Of a stretch of 64,000 nucleotides of DNA, positions 32,601 to 46,100 are shown in pieces. The DNA comes from Microvelia longipes (taxonomy: Eukaryota; Arthropoda; Insecta; Hemiptera; Veliidae). The stretch's first letter is position 1; each line of letters opens with the position of its first letter. Both the position numbers and the translations under genes were made by a program. The notes under the pieces are model-generated. The model saw only the letters and a list, made by a program, of their open reading frames with translations. It made no database searches and had not been told where the DNA came from. The stretch spans positions 17,540,445-17,604,444 of the forward strand of contig JACMZG010001870.1 in NCBI GenBank assembly GCA_018340805.1. The letters are read 5' to 3'.

Positions 32601-35325
32601 TACCTTCATTTTAATATACTGAAGAAGTATAATATATAATATTCACAAAATAGGCTAATAGAATAGAACTAATTTATTAACATTTTTATACTTTTTTATG
32701 AACATTGACATCGTCATGATAAGTAAAATATAAATAAATAATAAATAAAAACAGAGCCCTGGATGCGAATCCCGGTTCTTCAAGTCTAAAAACTATTGCT
32801 TATACAACCACGACAACAATTACTTAAAATGATATTAAATTTAATTGTTTATACTGAACAAAATAAGATTAATATCTTACTATATAGATGATAAAACTGT
32901 TGCATTAAAGAAAAATCATTTAGATGAAGAAAGGTTCAATAAAGAAAGGGTATGAAGCCTGCACAAGAATAGATATTAGCATCCTGTTCCATTTAATAGC
33001 TTCATGTCAATATGTCCTCGCGTGTATCTCCCATTGTCTTTGGTTAATACCTAGTGTTTAATGAATACAAGAATACTTGATGGTACCGAGCGGTATTGTG
33101 CAGCCAAAGAACACCTATCGGTACGGTGACTCGGCATAAATTTAATGGTTACAAGATTTTCGAATAGCTTTTTGAAGTATTAATAACAAAAGAAATGAAT
33201 TAAAAGACTAAAGGGAAAAGAGTTAATGAAATAACCATGACTGTGTTGGATTATTTGATTAATATCGACTAATAATCAATTATTGAGAGGATATAGAAAA
33301 CAGAATAGCTTTCTAGGATACCGTGGCAACTCTGTACCACCTCAAGGTCCTTCTTGAGATAAAGAGATGAGGGAGGAATAGACTGTTATGGTAAGGCTCA
33401 AGTAAAGACTTGAGCAAAATATCAAAATCAAAGACGGTACTCAGGAAAATTTAATTTAAGTTATCATTTTAGGGACGTTTCAAGGAGTTATAACCAGGAT
33501 CTAAAAAGGTCCAAAGCAGCTCTGTGCTTTTGTGTCTAAAAGGCAAAAATCTCTCCCAAAGGACTCATAAGGTACAACCTTATACATGTTTATATTCTAT
33601 CTAAGAAAGTTAGCAAAATGGGCCCATCAACGTGGTGAACTTGCTAGGTCATCTTTCACTTCTCCCTAATTACTATCAGGAATCACTATCACTGTCCGAG
33701 GAAGAGCGGATCGATCCCGTGTTCCAGCTAAAAATCAAGGTGGATTTTTTAAAACCGATTTAATAGAGGCAAGTCTCATATATTTTTTTTTTTTTTTTTT
33801 TTGTTTGGAACATAATCTTTTCCACTTATTAGTGAAAGAGTCTCGAGTCTCCATCGCTGAAAATGCTGAAAAAATCAACTACACTGGAATAATTCTAGAT
33901 TTAAATTATTACATATTATATACATTTTTTCTAACTTAATATGACACAAAACAAGTTTGATAACAAGAGGTTTAAATCCTTTTAACGATCCTTGTTCGAT
34001 CACTTTATTTCTAGTTCTAACTCTTTCCTCCTAAATTTTTCAGAGATCGAGCTCGAGAGATCTTCTAGTTTAAATGAATATTTTTCTTGATGCCCTCTTA
34101 TTATTTAAGTTGTAAATCTTATAATAATAATAATAATATCTTTCATAATGAGAGACAACTTTGAATGAAAAGACCCAATCTCAAGCTGGCTGAGGATTTC
34201 CTCAGTCTAAGCAAAAGTAAGTATACTCTTACTTTTGTAACAGCTTTGTTTGAGATATTAAAAGAAAGGAGTTCTTCACCATGTGAGTTAGTATCAGAAC
34301 CGCACGAAATCTGGCGAGATCCCAAGTAAGGCTCCTGAATAGTTTAAAATGAGAGTCCTCAAAAATCAGAAAAGACTTTTCAGAAGTCTCCGTACCCTTC
34401 TCGTCAACCAACTTGTAAGAATTAAAAGTGAGTGCACCAGAAGACATTACATTATTGTTTTATACAATCTCAAAAATATTATTAGTTCCTGTGCAAATAA
34501 TAAAATGTTAGAATAACTAAAAGATCGATAAAAGTAGAGAAACAGAAAACTGCAACTGCAACTAAAAAATATATAATTTATATAAATTTTCATTAATAAA
34601 ATTTTTAGAATTAAAGAAATGAATAATTTAAAATTCTTAACAAGTTTATCCGGTCATAAATTTTGTAATCATTAATAAAAAGCTATATTTTCTTTGAAAA
34701 ACGTAACAATAAATAGACCGACTAAACAGCTTCCTCACTGCGCAAGTCACGCACGAGTAAAGAATTACATTTTTTTAGGAATTGTCGCGCGACCGACAAA
34801 AAATCCTGACATCTTTATTTCAGTTTAACACATTGCTTTACAAAAATTGAGAATGTTAAAACGAGAGCGGAGGTGAGAAAAAATAATGATTTATTAGTCA
34901 GTGAATAAGATTAAAGGACTTGTTGATTAGGATAGTGGTCTTGTTATTGGGATTTTTTAAAGCTAATAATAGCACAACAAGTTGGGAAATAAAAAAAGAA
35001 ACTAAAAAAAAATCGGACGTGATTTACGATTGTTTGAAGCCTTTTAAAGGTAAAAAGATTATAAAAATATTAAACAGTTTGCTAACCATGGGCGAGACAA
35101 ACACCCTTTCTAACGCCACTAAGAAAAATACAAGCTTATGATTTATTGCCTAAGTACAAACTTATAAAACCTCCTATTTTGTTTCACTGTTTATGGAAAG
35201 TTGTAGAAGCTCGCTGCTTAAAATAAAATTTATGTTCTTTTTTTTTTAAGTTGTGTAAAAGGTGAATTTCCTGAGACATTTTGTCCAAAAAATCGTGATT
35301 TTTAAAGTCTTTATTTAAGTTTTCC
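32600..35325. other. gene-free stretch
   Basis: No supported gene. A poly-T run lies at about 33782-33803. A short piece near 34165-34210 reads RPNLKLAEDFLSLSK on the plus strand, faintly like the LINE tail fragment at 8.9-9.5 kb. Confidence 0.4.
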
Positions 35326-35327
35326 TT

Positions 35328-35412
35328 AAGGCTTAGTTGGTTAGAGCATAAGGTCTTTTTAAAGTCACCTCTATGAGGTCCAGGTTCAAATCTCAGTCAG
35401 GCTAGATTGTTT
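35328..35412 (+). mobile_element. tRNA-derived SINE-like head
   Basis: cttagttggttagagcataa gives a good A box (TTAGTTGGTTAGAGC). After a long variable stretch, tccaggttcaaatctc gives a B box. The spacing and T-arm resemble a tRNA, but the anticodon arm is disrupted, so it is a SINE or tRNA pseudogene. A different tRNA-like head is at 21480-21560. Confidence 0.6.
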
Positions 35413-35783
35413 TAACACTAAACAGCGGGCTTACTGATGTTACCTTCTCAAAACGAGAATTGAGCTGGTTCTTAAAGGTTTAGATGAATTCGTCTTCAAC
35501 ATATTCCCCTCTCCTTTTTAAACAAAATATTATTTAAAACTATTTGTTAAAAAATATCCTTTATATAATATGAAAAATTATAATAGCAACAAACTGCTTA
35601 CAAATTTAAAATAATAATACAAACACTTATAAATAACAAAAATATATACAAAACTTTTTTTTCAATCAGGAAAAAATAATTTAAAGAAAATATTAGCGTA
35701 AAAGAAATAAATATATGTGAATGCTTTTATGATAAAATATATATAAATAAATAGTTTCTAAAATATAACGTATATTATATAAA

Positions 35784-37547
35784 AATAGTTTTCAAAATGT
35801 ATGTCTTTAAGAAGTGTGTATGCTTGTATTGAAAAAGTACTCTTTACTAAAAGACACTAGGCATTCCGCGAAGAGACGATGTTATTTTTTACTCTTTATA
35901 TTTTGGAATTGTCAATGAAATATTTGTATTGTTTTACTTAATTGGACTTTTAATTGGAAAGTTTATAGATGCTTTCTTGAGAAACGACCAGCAATTACCG
36001 TGATAAAAGATACTTCTGAACCGAAATTCCCTCCACTCTGTCATCTGAACAACCTCATAAGTTATTTTTATGCAAAATCGCTAATAAATGAATGTGTAGA
36101 ATTCTACACAAACTACGTGTTTAAATCGCGTGTCATTCAGTATTCAGCATGCATGAGTTGTTAAAAATGAAATGACACTTAGATCTCACACAATTATAGA
36201 AGTCTATAATTAAATCAAACTAAATAATTATCACATTAAAACATCTTAAAATAATCGCAGTAATTAACTAGTTTTCTATTTTTATTAGCACTAAGAAAAC
36301 CTACTACTCATGTAAATATCATATATGTTCCGCATAAGTTCCCCTCAATGAACCTATCATACGTGTTAAAATACCTACACAATAGCACTGTCTATAAACT
36401 AATCGTAGACTATTATAGAGACATAAGACAATTCCTCCTCCAGGGTATCCAAAAAATTTGATAGATTACAGGCAAAGGTCCCATCTAATGCATAAAAAAC
36501 AATATAAACATAATCATATTATTCAATTTAACATGAAAATAATCTCTCATGAGGGTCCGTATTGATCCGACAACAAGCCGTGATCGTTGACAAAATTTGT
36601 TCCTTCCGGCGACTAACATTTGGTCCAGGTAGGCGCGGATCCACGGAGAGGCGACACCCCCCCCCCTTGGGAGATGAGATCGCAAAAAAGGGAGGAAATA
36701 GAAAAGAAAAAAGAAAGGAGAAGGAAAAAGAAAGAAAAAAGAAAAAGGAAAAAATGGCCAAAAATTGTATAAAATAAAGTATTATATAAATAAGTATTTC
36801 TTAACATGGGTTATATCGCCTTCATTGAGAATCCTAAGGGGGCGATAGAAAAAAATCGACCGCTAGGATAAAAAATCACTTCCTAAAAAATTGCCTATTT
36901 GGAATAAAAAATTATCCCTTAGAATAAAAATCGCCTCTCACGAGGATAACAAATCATCCTTTATTATAAAAATTGACCCCCCCCCTCCCCAGGAACCTAA
37001 TTAAGTAATTAATTAACCTAAATTAAGTAGTTATTAACCTAAACAAGTGGATTAATTACCATAAATTTAAACAACTATTATGAAAACTTGAAATCCTAAC
37101 CTCAAAATTTATAGAAACAACGCAATTCATTCACCGCCATCATGAGAGTCTACGTCTACACCTTTCACAAAAGAGTTTTTTTTTTTTTTATTTTTTTAGC
37201 GAAAAAAATATTCAGAAAACAACGCAAATAAGGTTGTTTGGATAAAGGAAGCGGACCCCCCCCCCCCCCCCCCCCTGGCAGCAATAGAGGCCATTACGGT
37301 GACAGCGTGCTCACCAGGTCCGTCAATCACATATGATAAACATTTCCTACATACATGGTAAAATGCAGTTTACCATTAAATTATAATAATAATAAACAAC
37401 AAATGAATCAAAATGTCAATAACTGGACAAAAGACTCTTCTGAGTAAGCTCGCCAAGCGGCCATTAGCCAAAGGCCCGGTTTATTTAACCAGTTAAATAA
37501 ATTTTAACTTTCACGGCACGTGAAAATAAACAATGTGAATCATTTTC
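35784..37547. repeat. tandem duplication, unit A (~1.76 kb)
   Basis: Starts ttttcaaaatgtatgtcttt and ends caatgtgaatcattttc. It matches 37597-39750 in the same order throughout: an aagagacgatgttatt block, cgtgtcattcagtattcagc, a tccggcgactaacattt block, a poly-C tract before aggaacctaattaag, and a second poly-C run before tggcagcaatagaggcc. Local frames of 64-103 codons over the purine-rich tract are not conserved between units. Confidence 0.9.
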
Positions 37548-38071
37548 TATGTTTTTTAAAAACGTACATAAGCCATTATATAAAGAGGAAAAGCATAAAT
37601 AGTTTTTCAAAATGTATGTCTTTAAGAAGTGTGTAGTGTGTATGCTTGTATTGGAAAAGTACTCATTACTAAAAGGCATTAAGCATTCCGCAAAGAGACG
37701 ATGTTATTTACTCTTTATATTTTTAAATTGTAAATGAAAATTTGTATTGTTTTACTTAATTTCTGACTTGTAATTAGTAAGTTTATAGATGCTTGCTTGA
37801 GAAGCGACCAGCAATTGGAAAACCATTTGTGATAAAGATACGTTCTGATACCTATGGTCTGAAGTGAGGCCGCAGAGCGCTGTTAACCTCGCCTACCTCT
37901 TTCCGCAACCTCATAAACTTAAGGAAATTCGTTAAAAAAAAATGCAAGCAGATTTAAACACAATAATTCACTATTTACTTCATAGCATATTTTGCAATGC
38001 ATTATATCTTTAGATGCAAATATATTACATGATTTTAAAACTGATTTAAAGAACACACACACACAAATATA

Positions 38072-38078
<7 letters not shown>

Positions 38079-38157
<79 letters not shown>
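38079..38157. repeat. (TA)n microsatellite
   Basis: An uninterrupted TA run of about 79 bp, preceded by a short (AC)n. It is present only in unit B of the tandem duplication. Confidence 0.97.
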
Positions 38158-38160
<3 letters not shown>

Positions 38161-38194
38161 TTAATTTTCAGACGTATATTGTTATAGTATCAGG

Positions 38195-38290
38195 AGGCTA
38201 AACGGAATCAATTCTTTCACCTCCTTCCACTCTGTCATCTGAACAACCTCATAAGCGTTAATTTTTATTAAAATTCGCTAATAAATAAAT
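38195..38290. mobile_element. partial palindromic-MITE copy beside AT microsatellite
   Basis: Contains aggaggctaaacggaatcaa, ctgtcatctgaacaacctca, taagcgttaattttt and attcgctaataaat. It is the same family end as at 36015-36100, 37890-37950, 15765-15885, 21680-21780 and 10868-11047. Confidence 0.6.
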
Positions 38291-39754
38291 GTGAAGAATT
38301 CTACACAACTACGTTACATTGTGTCCGTTTAAATCGCGTGTCATTCAGTATTCAGCATGCATGAGTTGTTAAAAATGAAATGACACTTAGATCTCACACA
38401 ATTATAGAAGTCTATAATTAAATCAAACTAAATAATTATCACATTAAACATCTTAAAATAATCGCAGTAATTAACTAGTTTTCTATTTTTATTAGCACTA
38501 AGAAAACCTACTAATCATGTTAATATCATAAATGTTCCGCATAAGTTCCCCCAATGAATCTATCATAAGTGTTAAAAATACCTACACAATAGCACTGTCT
38601 TTAAACTATTCGTAGACTATTATGGAGGCATGAGACAATTCCACCTCCAAGGTATCCAAAAAATTGATAGATTACAGGCAAAGGTAAAAAAATCAAAAAT
38701 AAACATAAAAAACAAAATAAACATAATCATATTATTCAATTTAACATGAAAATAATGTCTCATGAGGTCCGTATTGATCCGACAACAAGCCGTGATCGTT
38801 GACAAATTTCCCTTCCGGCGACTAACATTTTGTCCAGGTAGGCGCGGATCCACGGAAAGGCGACTCCCCCCCCCCCTTTGGCAGATGAGATCGCAAAAAA
38901 AGGGAGGAAATAGAAAAGAAAACAGAAAGGAAAGGAAAAAAGAAAGAAAAGAAAAAGGAAAAAATGGCCAAAAATTGTATAAAAAAAAGTATTATATAAT
39001 AAGTATTTCTTACATGGTTATATCGCCTTCATTGAGAATCCTAAGGGGTGATAGAAAAAAATCGACGCTATGATAAAAAATCACTTCCTAAAAAATTGCC
39101 TATTTGGAATAAAAAATTATCCCTTAGAATAAAAATCGCCTCTCACGAGGATAACAAATCATCCTTTATTATAAAAATTGACCCCCCCCCCTCCCCAGGA
39201 ACCTAATTAAGTAATTAATTAACCTAAATTAAGTAGTTATTAACCTAAACAAGTGGATTAATTACCATAAATTTAAACAACTATTATGAAAACTTGAAAT
39301 CCTAACCTCAAAATTTATAGAAGCAACGCAATTCATTCACCGCGATAATGAGAGTCTACGTCTACACCTTTCACAAAAGAGTTTAATTTTTTTTTTATTT
39401 ATTTTAGCGAAAAAAATATTCAGAAAATAACGCAAAAAGGTTGTTTGGATAAAGTAAGTTGACCGCCCCCCCCCCCCCTGGCAGCAATAGAGGCCAGTAC
39501 GGTGACTGCGTGTTCACCAGGTCCGTCAATCACATATGATAAAAATTTCCTAAATACATAGTAAAATGCCGTTTGCCATTTAATAGTAATAATAATAAAA
39601 CAACAAATGGATCAAAATGTCAATAATTGGACAAAAAACTCTTCTGAGTAAGCCCGCCAAGCGGCCATTAGTCAGAAGCCCGGTTATTTAACCGGTTAAA
39701 AACATTTTAACTTTCACGGCACGTGAAAATAAACAATGTGAATCATTTTCACAC

Positions 39755-40240
39755 GCAGGTGAATTTATATTGCACAGGTTTATATTTACGTACAACATAA
39801 TTCTACTAATTAATTCAACTGAATAACAACAATCAATTGCGTTACTACGCACTAATTTATAAAAACAGTTAACTTACTTTTTAAAGTAGAGCTAATGAAA
39901 CCTAAGCGGATTTAAAGAGGCTCAAATTATTTGTCACTCTTTTTGTATAATAACTATTTTTTAAGAAGTTATTTTAAATGACTCTATAAGTTAGTTAAAT
40001 TATAAACTCGTGCCTAGAAAACTTTATTAATTATACTGGAAAAAGTAAATAGTTCTAAAGCAAAGAAAATTCTAGATCTTTTCGGAGATCGAGTCAAGAA
40101 AAAAAAAACGGTGCAGCCAACTTACAAATAAATATAATTCCTAAAAATATGACGAATGTTTTTTTCTGTTTCTCAAAATTTAATTAATTCTATTTATAGA
40201 GATATTTAATGAAATTTATGAAAAGCAGACGAAAATTAAT
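39755..40240. other. gene-free, AT-rich
   Basis: No supported gene or element. Confidence 0.45.
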
Positions 40241-40245
40241 TTATT

Positions 40246-40886
40246 ATATTTTATTACTAGAGGGGCCCTATCGGTTAAAAATCGTAACATCAAAAAAGTA
40301 ACCAGAACACCCTGGTTTATTAACATAATAAAAAAAACAGTAACATATATTATAATGCATCGTTTATAAGAGAAAACGAAATTATAACTTTGTGGTAAAA
40401 TATGAAGTTTAATTCATTAACACCTTAGCCTATTAATTAGAGGAGGTTTATAGTTGAATACGTCTGTATGATCCCTAAGGGGCCATACAGAGGCACGGGC
40501 CTGTGATGCGAGGCACAAAAATTTCGCTAAATAAATGGCAAAAAGCCATGTAACAACAAATAATACATAAAAACAACAATATGGCCGCATAGCGGCTAAG
40601 GTCGGTATTTTTTCTCTTATTGGTTGTACCCTCTTGAATCGCCTGGTAAAGATATGCATTTTGATTGGACAAAACTTAACAAAAGCCGCCAGATTTAATG
40701 CGAAATCGTCGTTTGATTTCATTTGAAAGGCACAACTTAAATAATAAAATGCAAAAAATGTGAACGCAACCGAAAACAATTTATTACAACTTTATTTCAC
40801 TTTTGAGGTTTCACAGAGCCCCAAAATGGTGTTTCAGGCCTCTCAAAGTATTGAGATAGGCTATGACCCCTCAAGTAATATATCTC
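40246..40886. mobile_element. TIR element, ~640 bp
   Basis: The left end attactagaggggccctatc and the right end ggctatgacccctcaagtaat are imperfect inverted repeats extending ~25-28 bp. A short relative is at 17942-18238. The 120-codon minus-strand frame inside (40417-40779) is hydrophobic and resembles no transposase I know. Confidence 0.6.
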
Positions 40887-40889
40887 TAC

Positions 40890-41710
40890 GACTTTAAACC
40901 ATTAAATTTACAGTGATCTAACTTTTCAGAAATGAAAACGTCATCATATATTTCCTTTTGCTTCTTTTGAAAAAGTCCAATTTTTTAGATTTTTGTCGGA
41001 AAAAATATTTGTTATTACTCATATGTTTATCATATCGAGATCAAGAGGGGGAAACGTGACTGATTACTTAAGCAAGTCAGACTTTCGCTATTTCTTACCT
41101 TAAATCAGTAAACCAGTTCATACACAGGGTTGATAAATCGACTTTTATAACCCCCCTTTAAAGAAATTTGTCATTTTGGAACACATTCTCTTCTCATATG
41201 CTCACGTTATAGACATTCATCTCATTGCTGTTTAAAATATCCATATACTTTCAAAGTATGATAATGATTACCTTCCAACATTCATAATATGTCATATTTT
41301 TTCAAACTCAAGCTAGCTATCGAAACGTATAATTTTATCATTTTTATTTAAAAGCATTAAAGAAAAAAGAAACGATAGCGTTTTGAAATATTTATAAAAT
41401 GGAAAAAGTAACTTCAATGTTTAAAATCTATAATTGGTACATTTTTTTAAGTTTGCTTTATTCATGATATCTAATTTTAAATGTCAATCATATTTATTCT
41501 AGTTTCCTTAAGATATTTTTAAGGAGAAAGGATGAAGTCATAATAGAGATTAAAGCAACAAGAATAAATATCAAACAGGAATATAAGATAGAAAAGAACC
41601 AATCGTAACGTTTAAACATAGTTTACCTTGGAAAGTATTTTTCTCAAAATCAAAATAACGACAACTTTCTAGACTCTTCTGCTGAAATAGAAAAAATATC
41701 ACTGGTAGAT
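40890..41710. other. gene-free, AT-rich
   Basis: No supported gene or element. Confidence 0.45.
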
Positions 41711-41714
41711 TTAC

Positions 41715-41905
41715 AAAAATCGGGTACGAGGTACATCGGAACTTTTCCTCACCACATCGGGTTGGCTACGCTCCTTCTTACTACTCGTCCATAGACAGTA
41801 AGTACATTAGTTTTATTCCCAGCAGTCACCCATCCAGGGGGGGGGGGGTAAAGTTGCTTAACTTTTATGACCCAACAAAAATCGTATTTTAATTTTATTT
41901 GTCAC
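41715..41905 (-). mobile_element. 5S-derived repeat family, 3' half, minus strand
   Basis: Starts with the reverse-complement 3' end (aaaatcgggtacgaggtac). It has the tail module in decayed form (ctactcgtccatagacagta) and the 5S-like part (agcagtcacccatccagg, then aagttgcttaacttttatga). A run of ten G interrupts the 5S-like part, where other copies read cactgacc. Confidence 0.65.
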
Positions 41906-41909
41906 CAAA

Positions 41910-42735
41910 AAGCAATAAGGCGCGGTCGAATATCCACGGCCTTCTAGAAACATTGGATCACCAAACAAACTTCTTTTTCAAAATTTTCAGTAATTAGCCG
42001 GATTTGTGATAAATGAAGCCTATTTTCCGTAATCTGCACGCTCTTTTGGTTAATCTCAAAGAGTATTTACATTCACTCAACGATTATTTTTAATCTAACT
42101 TGGTACATACATAACTACTGTTAGACGTCAATATTTTGACATGTCATATTTGTTAACATATATAGCAAGTTTCAAATCTCTTGCATAAATATACTGGCGA
42201 TGATAATAGACACACTGTGAGTCCTCATTGTTTTTCATCGAGTGTATATGTGATTGCTTTATCACCACCTGTCTCTATTACCTCTTCAATTATCTTTAAT
42301 CTTTGTTATTGTCACCTTTTATCTTTTGTATGTGACAATGTCTGCTCTCTATCGCCAGAATCCAATTAGTTCTACTATCATCAGCTGCTTGCATCCTACA
42401 ACTGTCTTATTCTGCTGTATCATATCTCTTATGATCTTCACATACCTAACATCTCAGGTCTTATAACTTCGTGACGGTAGACTCTGGCGAGGGAAGCATT
42501 TGTGGCCACGCTATTATAGGATATCAGCTATATAATCCCAGATGCCTGAACTTTTGTAAAAATAATCTATAATAAAAGAAACCTTATTTTTACTCATTGA
42601 TGTCATCATAATTATGTTATTTGCCAATTGCACCACTTATAATGGTCCGATTAGGCTAATATACTGGTCCCATTCATTGCTTGCTGTTTACTTAACGTAT
42701 AACACCTTGTTTAAAAGCCATTGCAAGTTTTATTA
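41910..42735. other. gene-free stretch
   Basis: No supported gene. Overlapping plus-strand frames of 62 and 70 codons (42181-42466) are not recognisable. Confidence 0.4.
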
Positions 42736-42739
42736 AAAA

Positions 42740-43196
42740 AAATCGGGTACGGGGTACCTCGGGATTTTTTCCTCATCACATCAGATTCGCTACGCTTATC
42801 CTCCCTGCTTCAGACTCGCTTCGCTCATCCTCAGAATATACAATTAGCCAGATTTATACAGCAGCATATCTTCAGACTCGCTTCGCTCATCCTCAGATAG
42901 TAAATGCATCTGTTTCATTCTCAGCGGTCAACCATATAACATTGACCACGCTTAATGCTGCTTAACTTTTATAATCCTACAAAAATCATTGATATACTTG
43001 TATTAAAACAAAACTTTGTACACTTATTTATTACCTCAAGATATGTTCTTGTACTAAATTTCAACTCAATTGAATTATTTTCTAATTATTTTTTTTTAAA
43101 TGTACACAAGTCATTTATTGAAAATTGAACTAATGCTGATAATAAGATGAAACTTCATCATTCATCTAATGATGTATAAATGAGGAAAAGTAAAAA
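42740..43196 (-). mobile_element. 5S-derived repeat family, minus-strand copy with internal deletion
   Basis: The 3' end is at 42740 (aaatcgggtacggggtacct). Two tail modules follow (tcagactcgcttcgctcatc at about 42814 and 42873). The 5S-like part is at 42925-42975 (gaccacgcttaatgctgctt). The sequence then jumps from the catctcattatcagc region to the extreme 5' end (aaatgaggaaaagtaaaa, 43178-43196). Confidence 0.7.
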
Positions 43197-43199
43197 AGT

Positions 43200-46100
43200 T
43201 ATAGAATTCAGGAATAGTAGTTACCAGGATTCCTTCAAGAAGGTCGACGGGTTTATAAGTTAACAAATAAATCAACATTTTTAAGAAAAACACTATATTT
43301 ATACAATGCAAATTAAATAATCAATAAATAAACGAAGTTTAATTGTTATAAAAATGAAAACATTAAATACCTCGAAAATGTTCTGGCATACAAATTTTCA
43401 CCATTTTGGACATGTTGAGACCTAGGTATATTTGGGCCTTTGCAACTATATTTTAAAATTCCCACAAGTACATTCAAAAAATTAATGTTATTACACATAT
43501 TTCCAGTTACCAACATTTAATAATAATATATATTTTTAAATAAGAGAGAAACATTTTGAAATAAAAGAAATAGTATAATATTGAAAAATATAATATTAAT
43601 AAATATTAAATGAAATGATAAAATAAAAAATATTATAAATATTAAAAAATAAGAATAATATATTAAAACAAATACAATAATTACATATGTAGTTTAATAA
43701 ATAGATAAATAATAATAATAGTTTGTGAAAACAAAATAATAAAAAAATCTTACCTCTAAATTTAACGCAATGCTAATTTTACACACTACAGGCCTTGGAA
43801 TTATTAACATTAAATTTATCATTGACTTACATTAAAAATTTTATTTTATTTTATTAAATAAATTGTTTGGAGATAAATAATTGAATATTTAAGCTTACAA
43901 TTTTTAATATGACAAGAAATACCTGATTTGGAAAAGAAATTATCATCTTTTTACACAAAAAATGGAGAGTTATAAGCATTCTGATCTTTATACATTATTT
44001 AAATTAAATCAAACGCATCTTGGTTCAATAGGTTTGGAACAAAGTGGAGGTGCCAACTCTGCAATTTGGAAAGCTAATATTAACAAATAAATTCGGGTAA
44101 GTGAGGACTTGCATACTTTAGCCCCCAGAATGTTGAGGTTGCCCACAGCTTTATGTAATAATTTGCTCTTGATACACTTAAATTTAGAATAAAATAGTGT
44201 GATATAACTTTTTTGTCGTCAGATTGAACTTGACATATGTAAGACTGATACAAAATTGTCAGAAAGGTAACATAATTCATAACAGACTCGCTTCATTCAT
44301 CTTCTGAATGGAACTTGTATGAGATTGATAATCAACATCTCTTGACAAGATAAAATCTTCTTATGATAGTCAAAGTCCCATTTTTAAATGAAACTGGAAC
44401 CAAGGTGCAATGTTTTCTGAAGGAACAGGCATACCATTTTAATCCTTTGTTTCATCTGTTTTCTTCTGAATGTAAAAAACATGGATTAAAGATGCTAGAT
44501 GGGTTTGCTTAACACAAGTATGTTACATTTAAGTAATAATGATATTCTACATATATGATTAAAAAATATAAAACCCCTCCTAGAGTGATTTTAGCATCCT
44601 CACATGGCACCCTCGGAAATCTTGAGCACAACTATGCTTATTTTCTAAAATAATATATTATATTTAGAATAAATAAAAAATATGATGAATGTATAACAAA
44701 TATTATTTAGGACAGAATTAACTCATTAATTTTTAAATGCATTTAAGAGTTATAATTAATAAAACAAAATCAGTTAAATATTAAAATAAGCATCATTATC
44801 CCTATTAAAAAGGTGATAGGCGTTCACAAATTAAAATATCTTAATTTTTTTCTTTTCCAAAATCAGGTCATCAGAAAATTTTAAATACAAGCTAAAAAAT
44901 AGCTTTTACAGAGTCTATTTTTTTAGTGAGTATGGTTCACAAAAAATATTCTAAATTACATTATTTTTTATAACTATATTTAATTGTCATATATACCTTT
45001 AAAATAAGATGACGTAGATTCACTTCACATAATTTTGTCTGATTGAATATGATCAGATGTGATTCACAGAAGCAAACTATAAGTAACTAATATCAGGGTA
45101 GTTATGAGCAATTAAAAGAAAGAAATTGAAGATAACAACTAATTAATAAAAATACTCATAAAAACATTTAATTTTACCTAAATAGTAAATTATACTTTTT
45201 TATTATACTTCAAGTGAATTTTAAAAATAGAGTAAAGTATATCAATAAAACTTAATGAGGATGCCAGTGCTTATTTCAGAGAACATCTTTCATACATTTA
45301 ATGTATTTTTATGTAATTTAATAAATTTCATAAATGTTAAAAATTAATAAAATTTAAGAGACAGTAAAGAGAATACAGCCCAAATTTTAAAAGTTCAAAA
45401 ACATTTTTTTAAATTTATTATTGTGTTTATTAATATTTAATAAATACTTATGAAAGGTCTAATTCCTAAGTCAAGGATAAAAGTAAATATTTTCTTTCAT
45501 CAAAAACAAGACAATGCATTAATACTACAAATAAATTGCCCATAACTAACCAAAGCACATTTTAATAAAATGTTTAATTTTACCTTATAAATTTAATGAA
45601 GCAGAGAGTATGTGCAGGATTCAACCAAAATTATAGTTTTGTTTTTCAGGATTTGAAGTTTGTCAACAGAGAGCTATTCTAATAAATTCTAAAATAACTA
45701 ATTCCCTTAAGTTTCATTGTTTAATTATAAAACTTTATTTAGTAAATAAATAAACCCACCTCGTAATAACAATAACTCTTGATGTATTCCAAGGAAGAGT
45801 AGAAGTCAGCAGTGAACAAATAAAAATCTTCAAAAGCTTTATCTTCATGAGCTTAAGTATTTTTTAAAATGGAAGAAAAGATCAAGTATTTTTATATCCT
45901 TTAATTAAAGTCTTCAATAATTGAATTTTCTGCTCTTCAATTCGATATTTAGTTAAATTATAATAAATGATACCTGCAAAAAAATTAAAATCACAAAAAT
46001 AAAATGAATGAAGTAAAAAAGTCAAGAAAAATTTGTTGCCGTTATTTTTGTATAAGCTTAGAGGGTAAAAACAATTAATATGTGAGTCTCAAAGTGAATT

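Larger units (their letters stand above)
37597..39750. repeat. tandem duplication, unit B (~2.15 kb)
   Basis: Direct repeat of 35784-37547, beginning about 50 bp after unit A ends. It carries ~370 bp extra at about 37840-38205, including an AT microsatellite and a second copy of the 'cctcataagcg' palindromic-MITE end. Divergence is low, with scattered substitutions and homopolymer length changes, so the duplication is fairly recent. Confidence 0.9.

Noticed and set aside
40417..40779. 120-codon hydrophobic minus-strand frame as a membrane protein
   Set aside because: It lies inside a TIR element whose other copy lacks it, and it has no recognisable family pattern.
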